Shown in pieces: positions 42,301 to 51,646 of a DNA stretch of 64,000 nt. The notes under the pieces were generated by a model. It was not told where the DNA came from, made no database searches, and saw only the letters and a list, made by a program, of their open reading frames with translations. The stretch's first letter is position 1. The number at the start of each line of letters is the position of its first letter. The DNA is from Palsa-504 sp963744575 (GTDB lineage: Bacteria; Actinomycetota; Actinomycetes; Streptosporangiales; Streptosporangiaceae): positions 110,064-174,063 of the forward strand of contig CAVUUF010000023.1 of the NCBI GenBank assembly GCA_963744575.1. Direction: 5' to 3'. The position numbers were made by a program, and so were the translations under genes.

Positions 42301-42970
42301 ATGACCGCACCGGGCACGGCGGAGTGCACCGGCTGACCAGCTCGCGGGCCACGTGACGCCACACATCGCGGCCAGCATCCGGAATCGGCATGCCGAAGCT
42401 CTGGGCGTACACCTCCAGCCGCGGCACCGCGGTGGCCAGCACGTCATAACCCATGTCCTGCAGCGCCTGCCGGGCATCGGATATGGAGTGCGCACGGGTG
42501 ATGCAGCGGTTCAGCAGGATGGCCGAGCGGGCGGGCCGGTCGCGGACCGGCCCGACCTCGGCGATCTCGTCCCGCACCGGCGTGGTGCGGTTGACCTCGA
42601 TCGGGCTGGGAGCACACGGGATCACGATCTCGTCGGCGTACCGCAGCGCCGACCGGGCAATTGCCGCGTGGTCCTCCATCTGCGGCGTATCGATGATCAC
42701 CACGTCATCGTCGCGGGCGATCTCGGGCACGCGGCGGTGCAGTTCCCGGGACGGCAGCGCCGCGATCCGGAACGGGAGCGCCGCCTCCGGCGCGAGCCGC
42801 GGGTCCATGGCCGCCAGGTCGGACCACTCCAGGGCGCTGCCCGAGGGGTCCGCATCCACCAGCAGAACGCTGTTGCCCGCCTGGGCGAACATGTGCGCCA
42901 GCCAGACCGCGGAGGTGGTCTTGCCCGTGCCCGGCTTGAGGTTGGCCAGGGCAAGGCTAAGACCCGTCAT
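42299..42970 (-). CDS. ParA-family ATPase (orphan)
   Basis: A 223-residue ParA/MinD-type ATPase. The deviant Walker A reads LKPGTGKTTSAVWLAHMFAQ (KxGTGKTT), followed by LLVDADPSGSALEWSDL (Walker A'), DDDVVIIDTPQMEDHAAIAR and VLATAVPRLEVYAQSFGMPI. No ParB gene is next to it. Such orphans occur on plasmids, integrative elements and next to polar or carboxysome-like cargo. A 12-bp palindrome 130 bases upstream could be its site. Intact. Confidence 0.85.
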   Translation of the reverse strand: MTGLSLALANLKPGTGKTTSAVWLAHMFAQAGNSVLLVDADPSGSALEWSDLAAMDPRLAPEAALPFRIAALPSRELHRRVPEIARDDDVVIIDTPQMEDHAAIARSALRYADEIVIPCAPSPIEVNRTTPVRDEIAEVGPVRDRPARSAILLNRCITRAHSISDARQALQDMGYDVLATAVPRLEVYAQSFGMPIPDAGRDVWRHVARELVSRCTPPCPVRS

Positions 42971-43341
42971 CCAGGCAGTTTATGCCAGCATCCGCGGCCC
43001 GATGGCCGGGCAGCGGCGGTGTGCAGGCGATACGCCCACCGGAACTGCGGATTACGGGCAGCCCCGCCGCCGCAGCCGATGAGCGGGATGGTGGCAATAC
43101 AGTACTGCAGTACCTACGGTATTACGGTCGTCAGCTGGCGGCATGCTGGCCGCTGCGCGGGCAGGCCAGAGAACGGACCGCGAGACGCGTGTTCCGGTGC
43201 GTACGCCGCGGCCGATACGTGTGCCGCGACTGCCTGCGCGCCAGCCGGGCAACAGTGCGCCGGGCACCGGCGAGAAGGTGACCGCCTAGCGGCAGGCAGA
43301 GTCCTGCCCGGCGCCCTGGTCCGGGCCCGGCGGGATGTCCG
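42971..43341. other. parA upstream region with large dyad
   Basis: About 370 bases. It contains a 12-bp palindrome flanked by AATAC/GTATT arms (listed separately). A rightward frame near 43078-43281 has CVRRGRYVCRDCLRASRA but no start codon in reach, so it is not called. Confidence 0.35.
43096..43123. promoter_or_regulatory. palindrome GTACTGCAGTAC upstream of parA
   Basis: GTACTGCAGTAC (43102-43113) is a perfect 12-bp palindrome and is flanked by AATAC (43096-43100) and GTATT (43119-43123), extending the dyad. It could be a parS-like partition site or the operator of parA. Only the symmetry is seen; the function is inferred. Confidence 0.4.
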
Positions 43342-43512
43342 TCACCGGCGGCGGGGCCTGGCGGTGGCTCCGGCGTACGTGATCGCGGACACCTTGCCCG
43401 TGGCGGACTCCCTCAGGTCCGCAGTAGACGCGCTCAGCGCTGTGGCCGTTGCCGCCAGGCTGGCCTGCGCCGACTGAAGGCTTTCGCTCGCGCTGATGAT
43501 GCCGCTGGTCAT
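43342..43512 (-). CDS. possible 56-residue helical protein
   Basis: From ATG 43512 the frame reads TSGIISASESLQSAQASLAA then TATALSASTADLRESA and a basic tail. The Ala/Ser heptad pattern would form one coiled helix. A CAGGAG site touches the ATG, which is too close to be ideal. It could be a true small protein or the tail of a lost coiled-coil gene. Confidence 0.3.
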   Translation of the reverse strand: MTSGIISASESLQSAQASLAATATALSASTADLRESATGKVSAITYAGATARPRRR

Positions 43513-43619
43513 CTCCTGGAGACGGCCTGGGACTCCTATAGGAGAGCGGGACAAAGCGGGGGAGGCTACGCCAGATTGTTCCGCTCGCGTGGTGGGCCTC
43601 TTCGCCGTGGGCTTAGGGC

Positions 43620-44813
43620 TCAGGGGACCGGACGGAACCAGATGGCGAAGTGCGGCCTGAGCGAGACACGCCGACGGCGGGCGACCGCGACGATGTCGTT
43701 CAGGGCCTGGCAGTCGGCGATGACCGCGAAGTAGCGTTCGTTGTTCCGCGGGTCGTCATGGATGGGCCAGCTCACCCGCTGGCCGTTTGTCATGACCGCG
43801 TACAGGTCGGTGACGCTGTCGTGCGCCCGGCCGTACACGGCCGCGATGCCCTGCCCCATGGTGGCCATGCACATTCCGGGGGCCAGCAGATCTCGGTCAT
43901 TGACCTGGACGTCGGACAGGGCCGCCCACGGCTCTCCGTCTCTGTCCACGCCGACGCGTTTGGCGTCGGCCGTGTCCCGGTAGCTGACCAGCGCGTACTG
44001 GTGGCCGTCCACCATGTAGCTGGCGAGCACGGTCACCGGGGTGTCCGGCAACCGGGCGCCGGGCGGACGGAACCTCCGGCCACGAGGCCAGCTCCATTCG
44101 TCGCCGGCCAGGACCCGGTACAGGAACTCCCTGGACACGCCGATCGCGTGGGCGACAGGGGCCATAGAGCGCTCGGCACGGATGCGCTCTTCGTTGCGGC
44201 GGACGGCATCACCTAGCTTCCCCCGGGCGGTGATCATCCGCGCGTCTGTCGCACGGTAGCGCAGGATTCCGGCGACGAGGTCGGGGTAGCGGCCGGTCCG
44301 ATCCCGCTCGACGCGACCGGCGGCCCGTTCGGCCCACGCCGCGAACGTATCCAGTGCCGCGCCGAGCTCGTCGAACCTGGCTAGCGAACGCGGGCCGTTG
44401 TCCCCGGCCGTGCCGTCGTAGCTGGCCACCCAGATCTCGTCGCCTTCGACCTCCACCACCGCGGAGTCGTAAAGGATGCCCGTCACGCCGCCCCCGCCAC
44501 GCGGGCTAGCATCGGGTGCGGCGCGCACCTCCTGGGCATCCGGGCCGCCGCCGGGGTCGAGGAGAAAGATATACGCGACGCGCTCATCCCACGGCGTGTG
44601 CAGGAGATGAGCAGCCTGCCAGTCGTCGAGGAAGGCGCGCGCGGGCTCCTCGCCTGGCATCGGGTACACGCGCGGAGGATCGCCGCCGCGGCCCGCGCCG
44701 GCCAGCCATACGTAATACCGGCCCTCGTACCGCACCACGTGACAGGCGCTCTCGCCCCAGTACCGGGAGTCGAGCGCGTACTCACGCGGGTCGATGCGCG
44801 GCGGATCGGCCAT
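43620..44813 (-). CDS. unknown 397-residue protein with HTH-like segment
   Basis: From ATG 44813 (GGAAGAGACG upstream) the protein begins DPREYALDSRYWGESACHVV, then YYVWLAGAGRGGDPPRVYPM. In the middle RNEERIRAERSMAPVAHAIG and VSREFLYRVLAGDEWSWPRG read like a helix-turn-helix that matches repeated AHAIGVSREFLYRVLAG patterns. The C-terminal half is beta-rich (VTVLASYMVDGHQYALVSYR, AVYGRAHDSVTDLYAVMTNG). No family is recognised. With the orphan ParA nearby it may be cargo of a mobile element. A perfect dyad overlaps its promoter region. Confidence 0.6.
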   Translation of the reverse strand: MADPPRIDPREYALDSRYWGESACHVVRYEGRYYVWLAGAGRGGDPPRVYPMPGEEPARAFLDDWQAAHLLHTPWDERVAYIFLLDPGGGPDAQEVRAAPDASPRGGGGVTGILYDSAVVEVEGDEIWVASYDGTAGDNGPRSLARFDELGAALDTFAAWAERAAGRVERDRTGRYPDLVAGILRYRATDARMITARGKLGDAVRRNEERIRAERSMAPVAHAIGVSREFLYRVLAGDEWSWPRGRRFRPPGARLPDTPVTVLASYMVDGHQYALVSYRDTADAKRVGVDRDGEPWAALSDVQVNDRDLLAPGMCMATMGQGIAAVYGRAHDSVTDLYAVMTNGQRVSWPIHDDPRNNERYFAVIADCQALNDIVAVARRRRVSLRPHFAIWFRPVP

Positions 44814-44851
44814 CTTGTACGTCTCTTCCGGCTTCACGCCAGACTCCACAG

Positions 44852-44876
44852 ACTGTGAACCACAGTTCACACTAGC
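44852..44876 (-). promoter_or_regulatory. promoter with overlapping perfect dyads
   Basis: ACTGTG-AAC-CACAGT (44852-44866) and GTGAAC-CACA-GTTCAC (44855-44870) are two overlapping perfect 6-bp inverted repeats. On the minus strand TAGTGT (44874-44869) could be the -10. This is a good operator candidate for the 397-residue gene that starts 39 bases downstream. Confidence 0.5.
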
Positions 44877-44986
44877 ATGGGCCGGGAAGGGGCCGTGGCC
44901 CGCGGGCAGCCGGACAAGCGGACACTTTGGCGGTGTTCACGGCGTGGTTTTTACTGACGGCCCGTAGGGCAGCGCGGCAGCGGTGC

Positions 44987-45869
44987 CTACTTGATACCGG
45001 TGTTGGCGACACCCTGGACGATCTGGCGCTGCAGCAGCAGGAACACGGCGAGCAGCGGCAGGAAACCCAGCACCGATGACGCCATCGTCTCGGCGTACTG
45101 GATCGCCGACCCGCCGACCAGGCTGGCCAGTCCGACCGTGATCGTCTCCAACTTGGTCTGGGTCAGCACCAGCAGCGGCCAGAGGAAGGCGTTCCAGGTG
45201 CTGATGAAGGTGAGGATCGCGACCGCCGAGACCGCTGGCCGGCACAGCGGCATGCAGATCTGGTAGTAGACCCGCCACCAGCTCACGCCCTCCACCCGGG
45301 CGGCTTCGATGAGCGCCATCGGAATCTGCTTCAGGAACGAGTAGAAGACGAAGACCGCCACCGGCGCGGCGATGGCCGGCAGGATGATCGCCCAGTACGT
45401 GCCCAGCAGACCGATGGCCCGGAACTCCATGAACTGCGGCAGCACCAGGGCCTCGGTGGGCAGCATGAGCCCGGCCAGGATGATGGCGAACGTCACCGAC
45501 TTGCCGCGGAACCTCAGGTGGGCCAGGCCGAAGCCGATCATGGAGCACGCCACCACGCTGAAGATGACCGACAGCGTGGAGATGATGAGGCTGTTCAGGT
45601 ACCACCAGCCGATCGGATTACTGGTCAGGGGTGCTGGTGTACGTGTGCAGGGTCCAGTGACCAGACCAGGGCGTGACCGGATTGGCGGTGATGGCGTTGT
45701 CGGTCCGCAGCGAGGTGATCAGCGCCCACAGGAACGGCACCAGCCAGATCAGCGCGAACAGGGTCAGGCAGGTCGCGGCGAGCCGGTTGAAGGCCTTGGT
45801 GGCGCTCACTGAACCTGGGGATGTCCGGCGGGCGTGCTTGCGCCCGGGCAGCGCGGCGGTCGCGGTCAT
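44987..45869 (-). pseudogene. MalG-type sugar ABC permease with one frameshift
   Basis: ATG 45869 starts the N-terminal part (RLAATCLTLFALIWLVPFLW, TSLRTDNAITANPVTPWSGH), which stops at TAA 45618. In a shifted frame from about 45624 the protein continues NPIGWWYLNSLIISTLSVI to the EAA loop (LIEAARVEGVSWWRVYYQIC, MPLCRP) and the natural end VQGVANTGIK at 44987. Together they make about 290 residues, the normal length of this permease, so a single small indel is the only defect. The substrate would be an oligosaccharide or sugar. Confidence 0.8.
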
Positions 45870-45885
45870 GATTGCGGGTGTCCCT

Positions 45886-46140
45886 TCACGCGTTCGCGGT
45901 CGTGTTGCGGTGGTGGCGGATGAGTGCCCAGCCGGCCGAGATGACGACGAGGATCACGAAGTACACCATCGTCGCGGCGGAGGCGTAGCCACCTCGGTAG
46001 GAGGTAAATCCGGTGTCGTAGATGTACTCGATGGCCGGCCGGGTGGACTCGGCGGGGCCGCCGGACAGCAGGATGTAGATCTGGTCGAACACCTTGAGCG
46101 ATGCCAGGATCTGCAGGATCAGCACCAGGCTGGGGCGGTC
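45886..46140 (-). pseudogene. MalF-type permease, last 80 residues
   Basis: Leftward frame SLVLILQILASLKVFDQIYI, LLSGGPAESTRPAIEYIYDT and GGYASAATMVYFVILVVISA to the stop at 45886: the final two helices of a MalF-like sugar permease. It is preceded directly (near 46140) by the 3' part of the substrate-binding protein, so the region between, including most of malF, has been deleted. Confidence 0.75.
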
Positions 46141-47232
46141 GAGAAGGTCTTCAGGCTGCCGGTCATCGCGCCGACGCCGGCGCTCGGGCTGATCGCGCCG
46201 GCCAGGACCTCGGTGATCACGCCGCCCATGGCGAGCTGGAAGTCCGAGCCGGCCCCGGTGTACCAGCCGGGCGGGTCGTATACGGCGTTGAAGGCGGCCC
46301 GGATGTAGTTGCTCTGCGGCTTCTGGTCGAGGAACGCCTGGCTGGTCTGGACCGGCAGCCAGGCCGGGACATGGCCGCCGGCCGCCCAGATGGAGCTGAG
46401 GTCGAGCAGGCCCTTGATGAAAGCGACCGCGTCCGCGGTCCGTTGCGCGGGCCGCTCCGAGCTCTTCGGGATGACCAGGGAGTGCGAGTCGGCGTACGCG
46501 ACCTGCTTGGACCCGAGGATGGCCGGGAACGGCACGACGTTGAAGTTGAGCGGCTTGCCGTCGGGCAGCTTGACCCCGCGGTAGGTCGGGATCTGCCACT
46601 CGCCGTCGAACAGGAAGCCGGACTTACCCTCGCTGAACAGCGTGGTCACCGTCGCGTCGGCGGCGTTGCCTGGCATGAGGCCGAGCGGGCCGGTCAGGCT
46701 CTGCATGAACGCGAACGTCTCCTCGAGCACGGCCGCATCGATCGTGACCTTGGTGCCCTGGTCGGAGACGATCGACCCGGCCAGGCCCGAGTACACGGTC
46801 ATGAACCAGCGCCAGGTGGTAGCCGGGTCGGCGGTATTGGCCGAGATCGCACCGTACTGGCCGCTGGCCCGCTTCATGGCCTTGAGGCCATCAACGAAGT
46901 CGCCCCGGCCGTTCATCGGCTTGAGGTTGTCGCCGGCCGCGTTCAGCAGGCCGGCCTTCCTGGCCAGGTCCACGTTGTAGAACATGACGAACGGGTGCGT
47001 GTCGAGCGGCACCGCGTAGACCGTCCCGTTCACGGTGGCCTTCGCCCAGGCGGCGGGGGTGAACTTGTCCTGGGTGATGCCGACGGCGCCGACGCCCGCG
47101 TTCTCCACCGGTTCCAGCAGCCCGGCCTCGGCCAGCAGCGGCAGCCGGGACAGGTGCGAGATGGCCACGTCCGGCGGCCGCCCGCTCGACGCCGCGAGGG
47201 CCAGCTTGGTGTAGTAGGGGTTGCCCCAGGTC
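46141..47232 (-). pseudogene. sugar ABC substrate-binding protein, both ends lost
   Basis: Leftward frame from about 47232: TWGNPYYTKLALAASSGRPP, DVAISHLSRLPLLAEAGLLE, VYAVPLDTHPFVMFYNVDLA, SEGKSGFLFDGEWQIPTYRG and AYADSHSLVIPKSSER. This is the family 1 extracellular solute-binding fold. The lipoprotein signal and first strands are missing at the right junction with a GH2 fragment, and the C-terminal residues are missing at the left junction with malF. An ATG-initiated frame from 47168 is open but not the natural start. Confidence 0.78.
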
Positions 47233-47788
47233 AGTCTCCAACGAAGGGTGGGAGCACGTGGACAGCGACATCCTGGGGCTGCACGACTATGAGGGCGACC
47301 CTGACGAACTGCGCGCCCGGTACGCCACGAGCCAGGCGGCCAGCGAGACGGTGCGGTCGGCCCACGGCCCGCTGCACCGGCGCCCGGTCATCGGCGAGCA
47401 GCAGCTGCGGGCCTTCACCGAGGGGAACGCCCCGCTCATGATCACGGAGTTCGGCGGCCTCTCGCTGTCCAGCGCGGACGATACCTGGGGGTACACGAAC
47501 ACAAGCTCGGACACCGAGTACGCGAGCTTGCTGCGGCAACTGTTCGACGCCCTGCGCGCGAGCCGCGACGTGGCCGGCTTCTGCTACACCCAGTTCATGG
47601 ACACCGGCCAGGAAACCAACGGCCTGCTGTTCGCCGACGGAACTCCTAAGCTGCCGCCGGAGACGATCCGGCAGATCGTCACCGGGGTCAAGGACAGCAC
47701 CGGGAACGCGCCGGCTTCCACCGTCGGATGGCACGACCAGGGGATGTGCACGGTCTCGCCTCCGCCAGACCAGCCGGCAAGCCTGTGA
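47232..47788 (+). pseudogene. C-terminal part of a GH2 glycosidase
   Basis: From 47232 the frame reads VSNEGWEHVDSDILGLHDYE, then NAPLMITEFGGLSLSSADDT (the family 2 nucleophile Glu in TEFGG) and ASRDVAGFCYTQFMDTGQET, LLFADGTPKLPPETIRQIVT to the stop at 47788. The acid/base Glu and all N-terminal domains are absent. It begins exactly where the leftward binding-protein homology begins, so one deletion removed both 5' ends and the divergent promoters. Confidence 0.78.
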
Positions 47789-47800
47789 GAAGATGCCAGC

Positions 47801-48847
47801 ATGGCGGTGACCCTGCGCGATGTCGCCCGGCACGCCGGGGTGTCGCCGCGCACGGTGTCCAACGTGGTCAACGGGTTTCCGCACATCTCGCCCGCCATGC
47901 GCGCCAAGGTGGAAGCGGCGCTCAGCGAACTCAACTACAAGCCGAATTTGCTCGCCCGCAGCCTGCGGCAGGGCCGCACCGGAATCATTATGCTGCTGCT
48001 GCCCGAGATCGCCGTTCCCTACTTCGGTGAGCTCGCACACGAGATCGTCGAGCGCGCCAGTGAACTGGGCTACACCGTCATGATCGATGAAACGGGGGGC
48101 AAGCCCGGCCGCGAGCGCGCGCTGCTGGACGCGGCTGCCCAGTCGAGCTGGGTGGACGGCGTGCTGCTCAGTTCAATGGGCCTGCACGGCCGTGATCTCG
48201 CCGGTCTCGTACCGGGCATACCGGTGGTGCTGCTGGGCGAGCGGACCGCCAGCACGGCGCTGGACCACGTCGGCATCGACAACGTGAAGGCAGCTCGCGA
48301 GGCCGTCCGGCATCTCATCGATTCCGGCTGCCGCCGGATCGCCGCCATCGGCGGCAGCGCCAGCGCGTCGGATGCGACCTCACGGCTCCGGCTCAAGGGA
48401 TACCGGCAGGAACTGCGGACGGCCGGCCTGACCGCCGACGGGTTGTACGCCCGGACACCGGACTACTCGCGGGCCAGCGGGGGCGCCGCGATCCGCTCGC
48501 TGCTCAGCCGGGACGACCGGCCCGACGGCCTGTTCTGCTTCAGTGACCCGCTCGCCGCCGGCGCGCTCCGCGAACTGTACGAGCAGGGCCTGTCCGTGCC
48601 GTCGGACATCAGCGTGGCCGGCTTCGACGACATCGCCGAGGCCCGGTTCGCCACGCCGTCGCTCACGTCCATCAGGCCGGACAAAGCCGAGATCGTCACC
48701 GTGGCGCTGGACATGCTGATTCAGCGGATGCAAGGTTCGGGGGCGAAACCCCGTGACGTGCGGGTCGGCTATGAGCTGATCGTGCGGGAAAGCAGCTCGC
48801 CCTCGCTGCGAAGGGCCACCCCCGGCGCGGCGCTCACGCGGCACTGA
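47801..48847 (+). CDS. LacI-family transcriptional regulator
   Basis: A complete 348-residue LacI/GalR repressor: HTH TLRDVARHAGVSPRTVSNVV, hinge LNYKPNLLARSLRQGRTG, then a periplasmic-binding-like sensor (DGVLLSSMGLHGRDLAGLVP, HLIDSGCRRIAAIGGSASAS, VPSDISVAGFDDIAEARFAT). It lies 12 bases after the GH2 fragment and once controlled the adjoining sugar ABC and glycosidase genes. These targets are now broken, yet the regulator is intact, so it may control other loci or be the last piece to decay. Confidence 0.9.
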   Translation: MAVTLRDVARHAGVSPRTVSNVVNGFPHISPAMRAKVEAALSELNYKPNLLARSLRQGRTGIIMLLLPEIAVPYFGELAHEIVERASELGYTVMIDETGGKPGRERALLDAAAQSSWVDGVLLSSMGLHGRDLAGLVPGIPVVLLGERTASTALDHVGIDNVKAAREAVRHLIDSGCRRIAAIGGSASASDATSRLRLKGYRQELRTAGLTADGLYARTPDYSRASGGAAIRSLLSRDDRPDGLFCFSDPLAAGALRELYEQGLSVPSDISVAGFDDIAEARFATPSLTSIRPDKAEIVTVALDMLIQRMQGSGAKPRDVRVGYELIVRESSSPSLRRATPGAALTRH

Positions 48848-48918
48848 GCGCTTCTTCGCTCGCCCTGGACCCCGGCGCGGCATCCTCTTCACGCACCGGA
48901 TAACCCTCACTAACGCCA

Positions 48919-49229
48919 ATGGCCGCGCACCGCGCCAGGGCCCGCGCCGAGCAGGAAGCCGCCGCCCGCGCGGCCCGGCTCGCCGGGGCCACGGCCACCA
49001 CCAAGCGGCTGTGGCAGTCCCTGGAAGCCGCCGGGTTCTGCCACGTCGGCGAGCACGCCGCCCTGGTGGTGTCCTGCGCCGTCGAACCCGCCCGGCCGCG
49101 AACTCGACCAGGCCATCACCGCCCTCCACCAGGCCGCCGCGGGCCTGGCCGCCATCGCCCGCCAGTACCGCGACCCCCGCCGACCTCACCCGCGAGCTCG
49201 CCGCCCGGGGAGGGTGCCCGGTCAGATGA
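48919..49229 (+). pseudogene. small helical protein with two frameshifts
   Basis: ATG 48919 starts MAAHRARARAEQEAAARAAR, TKRLWQSLEAAGFCHVGEHA. Near 49090 the frame changes to ELDQAITALHQAAAGLAAIA RQYRD, and near 49185 a run of five C (GACCCCCGCC) shifts it again to PADLTRELAARGG with stop at 49229. The combined product is a plausible small conserved protein. Unknown function. Confidence 0.4.
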
Positions 49230-49603
49230 GCGTGACCTTGGCGGTGCCGTAAGCTGACCGGTCCGATCACGCTATGCCACAAACGAGCGAGTGCCTGGAG
49301 CCCGGCGGGCCAGGTGAGAAATGCTCCATCCTCCCTGCCGAATCCGTATTCGGCTGGTCATGGATCTGGGAGAAGGCGGCGAGATGCAGAACGTCCTGAT
49401 CTAGGAGCGCGAACCCTTGGCTGGACGACCGCAGCGTTCTCATTCAGTCACTCCGGCTGGCTGCGATCACACGCTGGTGGTCCCGATCCTGTTCGGACGC
49501 TCTCCGGGCGGTGCCGCACAGTGTACGGTCAGATGGCGTATATGTCTGGCGCCCCGGCATCGGGTACGAGCCGGGCCTGTTGGGTGCGTGGTCTAGGGGG
49601 GGA
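49230..49603. other. leader of the serine hydrolase gene, no gene seen
   Basis: About 370 bases. Only the run of G at 49593-49600 that serves as ribosome site for the next gene stands out. Frames are short or shadows. Confidence 0.3.
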
Positions 49604-51262
49604 ATGGTTATGGGTGATTCCGCGGGATTGACCCGGCGGGGATTCGTCCAGACTGCGGGCGTGGTTACTGCCGGGCTCGGGCTCGGCTCAGTCGTGGGTA
49701 CCGCCAGGGCAGGCGCGGCAACTGCAGCGCCTGCGGGGCTCAATCTCCATTCGCCCGCGGTGAATCCCACCACGCAGTCGCTGGTCCCGGTACCCGCCGG
49801 CCGCGTCGCCCGCGCGGTCGGGTTCCTCGATGACATCATCGGGCAGCTGCTGGCGGCAACAGGCGTGCCCGGCCTGGCCGCGTCCGTCGTACACCAGGGC
49901 CAGTTGCTGTACGCGAAGGGTTTCGGCGTGCGCGACATCGGCACCGGCGTCCCGGTCGACGCGAAGACCGTCTTCCATCTCGCCTCGGTGTCGAAGTCGC
50001 TGTCCTCAACAGTGGTCGCCGGGCTGGTGGGCCGCAAAGTGGTGCAGTGGGCCGGCCCGATCGTGCCGCATCTGCCGGGTTTCGCGCTGTCGGTGCCCTA
50101 CGTCACGGACAACGTGAGTTACGGCGACATGTTCAGCCATACGAGCGGATTGCCGGACCACGCCGGGGACCTGCTCGAGGATCTGGGCTACGGTCAGCAA
50201 TACGTCTTGCACGCCCTGCGGTTGCTGCGGCTGGACCCGTTCCGGTCCACCTACGCCTACACCAACTTCGGCCTGACCGCGGCCGGGGTCTCGGCGGCGG
50301 CAGCGACGGGGATGGACTGGGCCAGCGCCGCGGATTCGGTCCTATTCGGCCCGCTGGGGATGTCAGCGACCAGCTACCGCTATTCCGACTTCCTCGCTCA
50401 GGCGGACAGGGCGGCCATGCACGTCCGTGCCGGCGGCAAGTGGTACCAGAAATACACCCGGGATGCCGACCCGGAGGCCCCCGCGGGCGGGGCGAGCTCG
50501 AATGTCCTGGACCTGGCGAAGTGGATGATGCTCAAGCTGGCCAGCGGGACCTGGCAAGGCAGGCCGGTCATTGATCCGGCCGCGCTGCTCGAGGCGAACA
50601 CGCCGCGATCGGTGTCGGGATCAGCGGGCACGTCAGGTAGCCGTACGGGTTTCTACGGGTTCGGGACCAACGTGGGGGATGATTATTCCGGCCGTGTCCG
50701 GCTGAGTCACTCCGGCGCCTTTCTGCAAGGCGCCGCGACCAACTACGTCCTGGTGCCAGATCAGCAGCTGGGGATCATGGTCTTGACGAACGGCATGCCC
50801 ATCGGGGTGCCCGAGTCGGTCACGGCGTACTTCATGGACCTGGTGATCGGCGGCCAGATCGAGAACGACTGGTTCGGCCTGTATTCGCAGCTGATCGCGC
50901 AAGATTACGTCAACCCGAGCGAGCTGGCAGGCAAGAAACCACCCTCGCATCCCACGCCCGCCCGGCCGGACTCGTTCTACACCGGCACGTACCACAGCGA
51001 CTTCTACGGCACCATCACCGTCGCCGCCCGCGGCGGCGCACTGCACCTCCTCATGCCACCCAAGCCCACCGACTATCCCCTCGAACACTGGGACGGGAAC
51101 CTGTTCGCATTCTTCCCCGTCGGTGAGAACGCGCTCGGGATCTCCGCAGCGACATTCGCGCCCGCCCAGGACAATGACCGCGCCGCGACCTTGACCCTGG
51201 AGTACTACAACAACGCCGAGTATCCCGACGGCACCCGAATCGGGATCTTCAACCGCCAGTAA
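49604..51262 (+). CDS. Tat-exported serine hydrolase (class C beta-lactamase fold)
   Basis: A 552-residue protein from ATG 49604 (GGGGGGG just upstream). A twin-arginine signal LTRRGFVQTAGVVTAGLGLG is followed by an Ala-rich cleavage region, then the beta-lactamase-related domain: SxxK in HLASVSKSLSSTVVAG, YxN in YAYTNFGLTAAGV and the HSG element in VRLSHSGAFLQGA. A C-terminal domain (from about 410) has FYTGTYHSDFYGTITV. Such enzymes are D-Ala-D-Ala peptidases, esterases or beta-lactamases outside the membrane. Intact and monocistronic, with a hairpin after the stop. Confidence 0.88.
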   Translation: MVMGDSAGLTRRGFVQTAGVVTAGLGLGSVVGTARAGAATAAPAGLNLHSPAVNPTTQSLVPVPAGRVARAVGFLDDIIGQLLAATGVPGLAASVVHQGQLLYAKGFGVRDIGTGVPVDAKTVFHLASVSKSLSSTVVAGLVGRKVVQWAGPIVPHLPGFALSVPYVTDNVSYGDMFSHTSGLPDHAGDLLEDLGYGQQYVLHALRLLRLDPFRSTYAYTNFGLTAAGVSAAAATGMDWASAADSVLFGPLGMSATSYRYSDFLAQADRAAMHVRAGGKWYQKYTRDADPEAPAGGASSNVLDLAKWMMLKLASGTWQGRPVIDPAALLEANTPRSVSGSAGTSGSRTGFYGFGTNVGDDYSGRVRLSHSGAFLQGAATNYVLVPDQQLGIMVLTNGMPIGVPESVTAYFMDLVIGGQIENDWFGLYSQLIAQDYVNPSELAGKKPPSHPTPARPDSFYTGTYHSDFYGTITVAARGGALHLLMPPKPTDYPLEHWDGNLFAFFPVGENALGISAATFAPAQDNDRAATLTLEYYNNAEYPDGTRIGIFNRQ

Positions 51263-51303
51263 CGCAATCCCCCTAGTCCGCCGCGGGGGTTATCGCAGTC
51301 ACT
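51255..51303 (+). terminator. hairpin after the serine hydrolase gene
   Basis: AATCCCCC (51267-51274) can pair with GGGGGTT (51284-51290), and CCAGT/ACTGG arms flank it (51255-51259 and 51299-51303). The stem overlaps the stop codon region, with no long T run. A plausible intrinsic terminator. Confidence 0.5.
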
Positions 51304-51397
51304 GGCAATTCGCCGGAATCTTCGTCAGGTGATGTGCAGGCAAACACGTGGCCGGGCACGTGCAAGCCGACGTGAGTACCGCCGCCTGCCGGCGGCT

Positions 51398-51646
51398 CTA
51401 TGCCGGAAGACTGTCAGTAGCTTCGGTCGACAGTCTCCAGTCGCGATGTGCGACGGCGCCTAGGACGGCCGCGAGAACGAGGAGGGCCACAACGATGAGC
51501 CACTCGAAGGTGCCGTTATGGTGGTCTGGGTCCCAGCCGGTCAGAGCCTCGATCCAGTCATGCCAGAATATGGTGAGAATCCCGAGGGCAGCTGCGCACA
51601 AGGCGATCGCGGCTTCTGCGCCAGCACGAGCTTTTGAGGGCTTCAC
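51398..51646 (-). CDS. small two-TM membrane protein
   Basis: From GTG 51646, 82 residues: KARAGAEAAIALCAAALGIL, a periplasmic loop IFWHDWIEALTGWDPDHHNG and a second helix EWLIVVALLVLAAVLGAVAH. This is a conserved actinobacterial small membrane protein (HDWIExxxGxDPDxxxGxxEW). The upstream in-frame extension to 51799 is less likely. Role unknown. Confidence 0.65.
   Translation of the reverse strand: MKPSKARAGAEAAIALCAAALGILTIFWHDWIEALTGWDPDHHNGTFEWLIVVALLVLAAVLGAVAHRDWRLSTEATDSLPA

Noticed and set aside
43078..43281. small rightward Cys-containing protein (CVRRGRYVCRDC)
   Set aside because: No usable start codon or ribosome site; it overlaps the palindrome region upstream of parA.
45618..45630. 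programmed frameshift in the malG-like permease
   Set aside because: No slippery heptamer or downstream pseudoknot is apparent, and neighbouring transporter genes are broken too.
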